From Clostridia bacterium (GTDB lineage: Bacteria; Bacillota; Clostridia; Oscillospirales; CAG-382): a stretch of 17,899 bases of DNA. Where the stretch lies: positions 1 to 17,899 of the forward strand of contig CAAEDF010000256.1 of the NCBI GenBank assembly GCA_900754535.1, written 5' to 3'. The notes beneath the pieces were generated by a model, which saw only the letters and a program-made list of their open reading frames with translations, was not told the DNA's origin and searched no databases. The position numbers and the translations under genes were made by a program. Each line of letters opens with the position of its first letter. Within the stretch, counting starts at the first letter, position 1. This document shows, one piece after another, positions 16,101-17,899 of the stretch.

Positions 16101-17236
16101 CCGCCGCCGCGATATCCGCGCTGGGCATCGACGTGACGGTCGTCAACAAGCTAAGCAGCGACGACAGCGAGCTGAGACTGCTGGCGGACGAAAAACTTTC
16201 GCTTATCGTATACACCGGCGCATCGTCCATAGACGCCTACAACGATTACATCACGCTCCACCGCAAGGCGCTGCTTTCCTCGGTCGCCTGCATCACATCG
16301 CTCGACACCGCCAACGCGCTTGCCGACATCGCCGCGTCCGGCTTCAATCTGTTCAATACCGAGCTTGTCGACATAAACCACCTGCGCGAACGCCGCCAGC
16401 AGATATTTTTTGCCAAAATGCAGGCAAGCGGCAACGACTATATCTACTTCGACAACCGCGACGGAGGGATAACCTGCCCCGAATCGCTTGCCATAACCGT
16501 GTGCGACAGGCACCTCGGCATCGGCGGCGACGGGATAGTGCTTATAGAAAAATCCTCAAAGGCAAACGCCGGCATGCGCATATTCAACCGCGACGGCAGC
16601 GAGGGCATGATGGCGGGCAACAGCATCCGCTGCGTGGCGAAATATCTGTACGACAAGGGTATCGTCAAAAAGGAAAAGATGAAGATAGAGACCGCCAGCG
16701 GCGTAAAGGAGCTGCGGGTATACACCTACGGCAACGAGGTGCGCAGCGTTTCGGTAGACATGGGCAAGGTGTCCCTGCTGCCGTCCGAGGTACCCGTGAA
16801 GCTTGACGGCGAGCGTGTGCTCGACCGTCCGACGGTCATAGGCGGGAAGGAATACCGCATAAGCTGCGTCTCGGTCGGCAACCCGCATTGCGTCGTATTC
16901 TGCGACAGGGTAGACGCCGTGGACGTCGAGAACGTAGGTCCGCAGTTCGAGAACGCCGACATATTCCCCGAACGCGTCAACACCGAGTTCGTCCGCGTGG
17001 TCAACCGCCGTACGCTGAAAATGCGCGTATGGGAGCGCGGCAACGGCGAAACGCTCGCCTGCGGCACCGGCGCCTGCGCCGCGGTCGTTGCTGCGGTTGA
17101 AAACGGCTACTGCGACAAGGGCGAGGACATTACGGTCAAGGTACGCGGCGGCGATCTTATCGTAAGCTATACGGACGATTCCGTTACGCTTACAGGCGCC
17201 ACCGGACTGGTATTCGAAGGCAGCTTTGTATACTGA
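13193..17236 (+). CDS. carB: Fusion of carbamoyl-phosphate synthase large subunit and a DapF-type epimerase domain
   Basis: Encodes 1347 residues in one frame. Residues 1 to about 1069 are full-length CarB. The first half has GSGPIVIGQ (14-22), R169 in RPAFTLGG and EVNPR from 298. The duplicated half has GSGPIRIGQ (553-561) and R702 in RPSYVIGG. An MGS-like allosteric domain spans about 936-1066. Residues 1070-1347 are a complete DapF (diaminopimelate epimerase) domain with SGND (N1081), FNRDGS (N1132), NPHC (N1230), N1263, ERGNGE (E1281, R1282) and the second catalytic cysteine C1290 in ACGTGAC. The first catalytic cysteine is replaced by A1141 (AGNS for CGNG). No stop, linker or internal ribosome site separates the two parts. 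ATG 13193 gives the family start MPK with AAAGGA at 13175-13180; ATG 13181 abuts that site and is rejected. CarB activity is near certain, while DapF activity is doubtful. Confidence 0.93.
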   Translation: MPKDKSIKKVLVIGSGPIVIGQAAEFDYAGAQACRVLKSEGINAVLVNSNPATIMTDKSMADEIYLEPLKKETVERIIIKEKPDSLLAGLGGQTGLTIAMQLDKEGFLKKHGVRLIGTNAEAIDKAEDRQLFKDTMKAINQPTVPSDTASDVKSCLEIADRIGYPVIVRPAFTLGGAGGGAAYDKDQLITIASNGLSLSPITQVLIEKYIAGWKEIEFEVMRDSKGSVITVCSMENVDPVGIHTGDSVVVAPALTLSDKEYQMLRTASLDIITALGIEGGCNCQFALNPDSFEYAVIEVNPRVSRSSALASKATGYPIAKVTTKIALGYTLDEITNDVTGKTCACFEPTIDYIVVKIPKWPFDKFVKASRLLGTQMKATGEAMAIGQSVEEAIMKAVRGAEINMQTLNCPLLDGEDTRSRLYVQDDLRLFAIYKALKEGISPEEINSITKIDAFFINKLKNLADYESALRTEPLTDELYLRGKRLGFTDRTIETISGQKISAPRLPVYKMVDTCAGEFAAATPYFYSSFDDYCESREHMKKTRRRKKKIIVLGSGPIRIGQGIEFDYSSVHCAQTLRKLGYEVIIINNNPETVSTDFDVSDRLYFEPLTQEDVWGVIQAENPIGVVVAFGGQTAIKLAKFLDSKGIAILGTSAEGIDIAEDRERFDKLLAKFRIKRPRGMGVMTKQQALHAAESIGYPVLLRPSYVIGGQNMTIAYGESEGSSYMDIILSQGIANPVLIDKYMSGIELEVDVISDGTDVLIPGIMEHVERAGVHSGDSIAIYPPQNISDKMIKTIEDSSCKLAKSLGTRGLVNIQYLISDNELYVIEVNPRASRTVPYISKVTNLPLVDVATKVMLGEKLKDLGYGSGLYKIPPYVTVKVPVFSFEKLSDVNSALGPEMKSTGEVLGIGRTLNEALYKGMVAAGFAVGKDAKKNRNGVFITVSDKDKYEIVKLAKKLDDLGMKIYATRGTAAAISALGIDVTVVNKLSSDDSELRLLADEKLSLIVYTGASSIDAYNDYITLHRKALLSSVACITSLDTANALADIAASGFNLFNTELVDINHLRERRQQIFFAKMQASGNDYIYFDNRDGGITCPESLAITVCDRHLGIGGDGIVLIEKSSKANAGMRIFNRDGSEGMMAGNSIRCVAKYLYDKGIVKKEKMKIETASGVKELRVYTYGNEVRSVSVDMGKVSLLPSEVPVKLDGERVLDRPTVIGGKEYRISCVSVGNPHCVVFCDRVDAVDVENVGPQFENADIFPERVNTEFVRVVNRRTLKMRVWERGNGETLACGTGACAAVVAAVENGYCDKGEDITVKVRGGDLIVSYTDDSVTLTGATGLVFEGSFVY

Positions 17237-17287
17237 TACGTCCTTGCAGGCAACAGAACGTAAAAACGACATCGAACGGAGGGAACC

Positions 17288-17899
17288 ATGAACATCACCC
17301 ATCTGAGATACGCGGTTGAGATCGCAAAGACCGGCTCGATAACGCAGGCGGCGGAAAACCTGTTTATGAGCCAGCCGAACCTCTCAAAGGCAATAAAGGA
17401 ATTTGAAAACTCACTCGGATTCGTCGTGTTCAAGCGCACCTCAAAAGGGATAGAGCCTACACAGAAGGGCCGCGAGCTTATCGAATACTCCCGCGGGCTG
17501 CTTGCGCGCATAGACGAGATGGACACGCTCTTTTCCGCAAAGAACGAGTCCGTGCTCTCGCTTTCCGTTTCGGTGCCGCGTGCAAGCTATATCGCGCACG
17601 CGCTGACGCGGTTCATCAACGGGCTTGATCCGTCCGCCGATATGGATATAGATTTCTGCGAGACCAATTCGGTGAATACGGTAGTGAACGTCTCCGAGGG
17701 CGAAAGCGCCCTCGGCGTCGTGCGGTTCCCGAAATCTCAGGAAAAATATTTCTTTTCGTTCATAGCCGACAAGGGGCTGACGCGGGAGCTGCTGCTTGAA
17801 TACAAATACGGGCTGCTGTTTTCGTCAAAAAGCCCGCTTGCCTCAAAAAGCAGCATTTGCAGGGCCGACCTGTCGGATCTGACCGAGATAGTACACGGC
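17288..17899 (+). CDS. LysR-family transcriptional regulator (5' part only)
   Basis: The frame is open to the window edge and gives 204 residues; the C-terminus is missing. The N-terminal winged helix-turn-helix is typical of the family (TGSITQAAENLFMSQPNLSK, then FKRTSKGIEPTQKG). A linker helix and the first part of the periplasmic-binding-protein-like effector domain follow. GGAGG at 17278-17282 precedes ATG 17288 by 5 bases. It starts 51 bases after carB-dapF on the same strand with no terminator between, so it may be cotranscribed. The effector and targets cannot be deduced; amino-acid or sulfur metabolism are common for the family, but nothing here decides. Confidence 0.92.
   Translation, partial: MNITHLRYAVEIAKTGSITQAAENLFMSQPNLSKAIKEFENSLGFVVFKRTSKGIEPTQKGRELIEYSRGLLARIDEMDTLFSAKNESVLSLSVSVPRASYIAHALTRFINGLDPSADMDIDFCETNSVNTVVNVSEGESALGVVRFPKSQEKYFFSFIADKGLTRELLLEYKYGLLFSSKSPLASKSSICRADLSDLTEIVHG

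Noticed and set aside
16406..16411. T6 run at the CarB-DapF junction as a programmed frameshift site giving CarB alone
   Set aside because: A -1 shift meets no stop for a long distance; a +1 shift does reach a TAA after about 20 codons, but no stimulator or conserved signal is visible. In-frame reading yields two intact domains, so plain fusion is simpler.
1..17899. Mobile elements, CRISPR arrays, tRNA or rRNA genes
   Set aside because: No transposase or integrase motifs, no regularly spaced repeats and no recognisable tRNA or rRNA sequence; nearly all bases are in biosynthetic genes.

Overview
The window is a dense block of primary-metabolism genes, all on the + strand. It is almost certainly from a moderately GC-rich Clostridia-type Firmicute, possibly a gut Oscillospirales or Christensenellales-like lineage. 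The evidence is strong AAGGAGG-type ribosome sites, a PyrK plus class 1B PyrD pair, a separate PyrI, the ArgJ acetyl-recycling route and heavy ATA codon use. The assignment is an inference from gene content, not a phylogeny. No mobile element, CRISPR array, rRNA or tRNA was seen.

Positions 1-3958 hold the 3' part of a pyrimidine operon: pyrK (C-terminal 64 residues), pyrD, pyrF, pyrE, pyrB, pyrI. Together these cover aspartate transcarbamylase with its regulatory chain, dihydroorotate oxidation, and the last two steps to UMP. pyrC (dihydroorotase) is not in the window.

Positions 3959-4118 are the only sizeable regulatory gap. They carry a perfect-consensus TTGACA-N16-TATAAT promoter and three copies of ATGCATAA, spaced 21 and 53 bp apart, which I interpret as ArgR-type operators. 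The promoter opens a long arginine operon, argG-argH-argC-argJ-argB-argD-argF-carA-carB. The set is sufficient for glutamate to arginine by the acetyl-recycling route. carAB at its end makes carbamoyl phosphate for both ArgF here and PyrB in the pyr operon just upstream. A second consensus promoter (TTGACA-N18-TATAAT) overlaps the end of carA and probably drives carB separately.

The most unusual feature is the carB reading frame. It runs on without a stop or a linker into a complete DapF (diaminopimelate epimerase) domain, giving a 1347-residue CarB-DapF fusion. In that DapF domain the first catalytic cysteine is alanine (AGNS in place of CGNG), although the other active-site residues I can identify are present. 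The window closes with the start of a LysR-family regulator 51 bp after the fusion gene, with no terminator visible between them.
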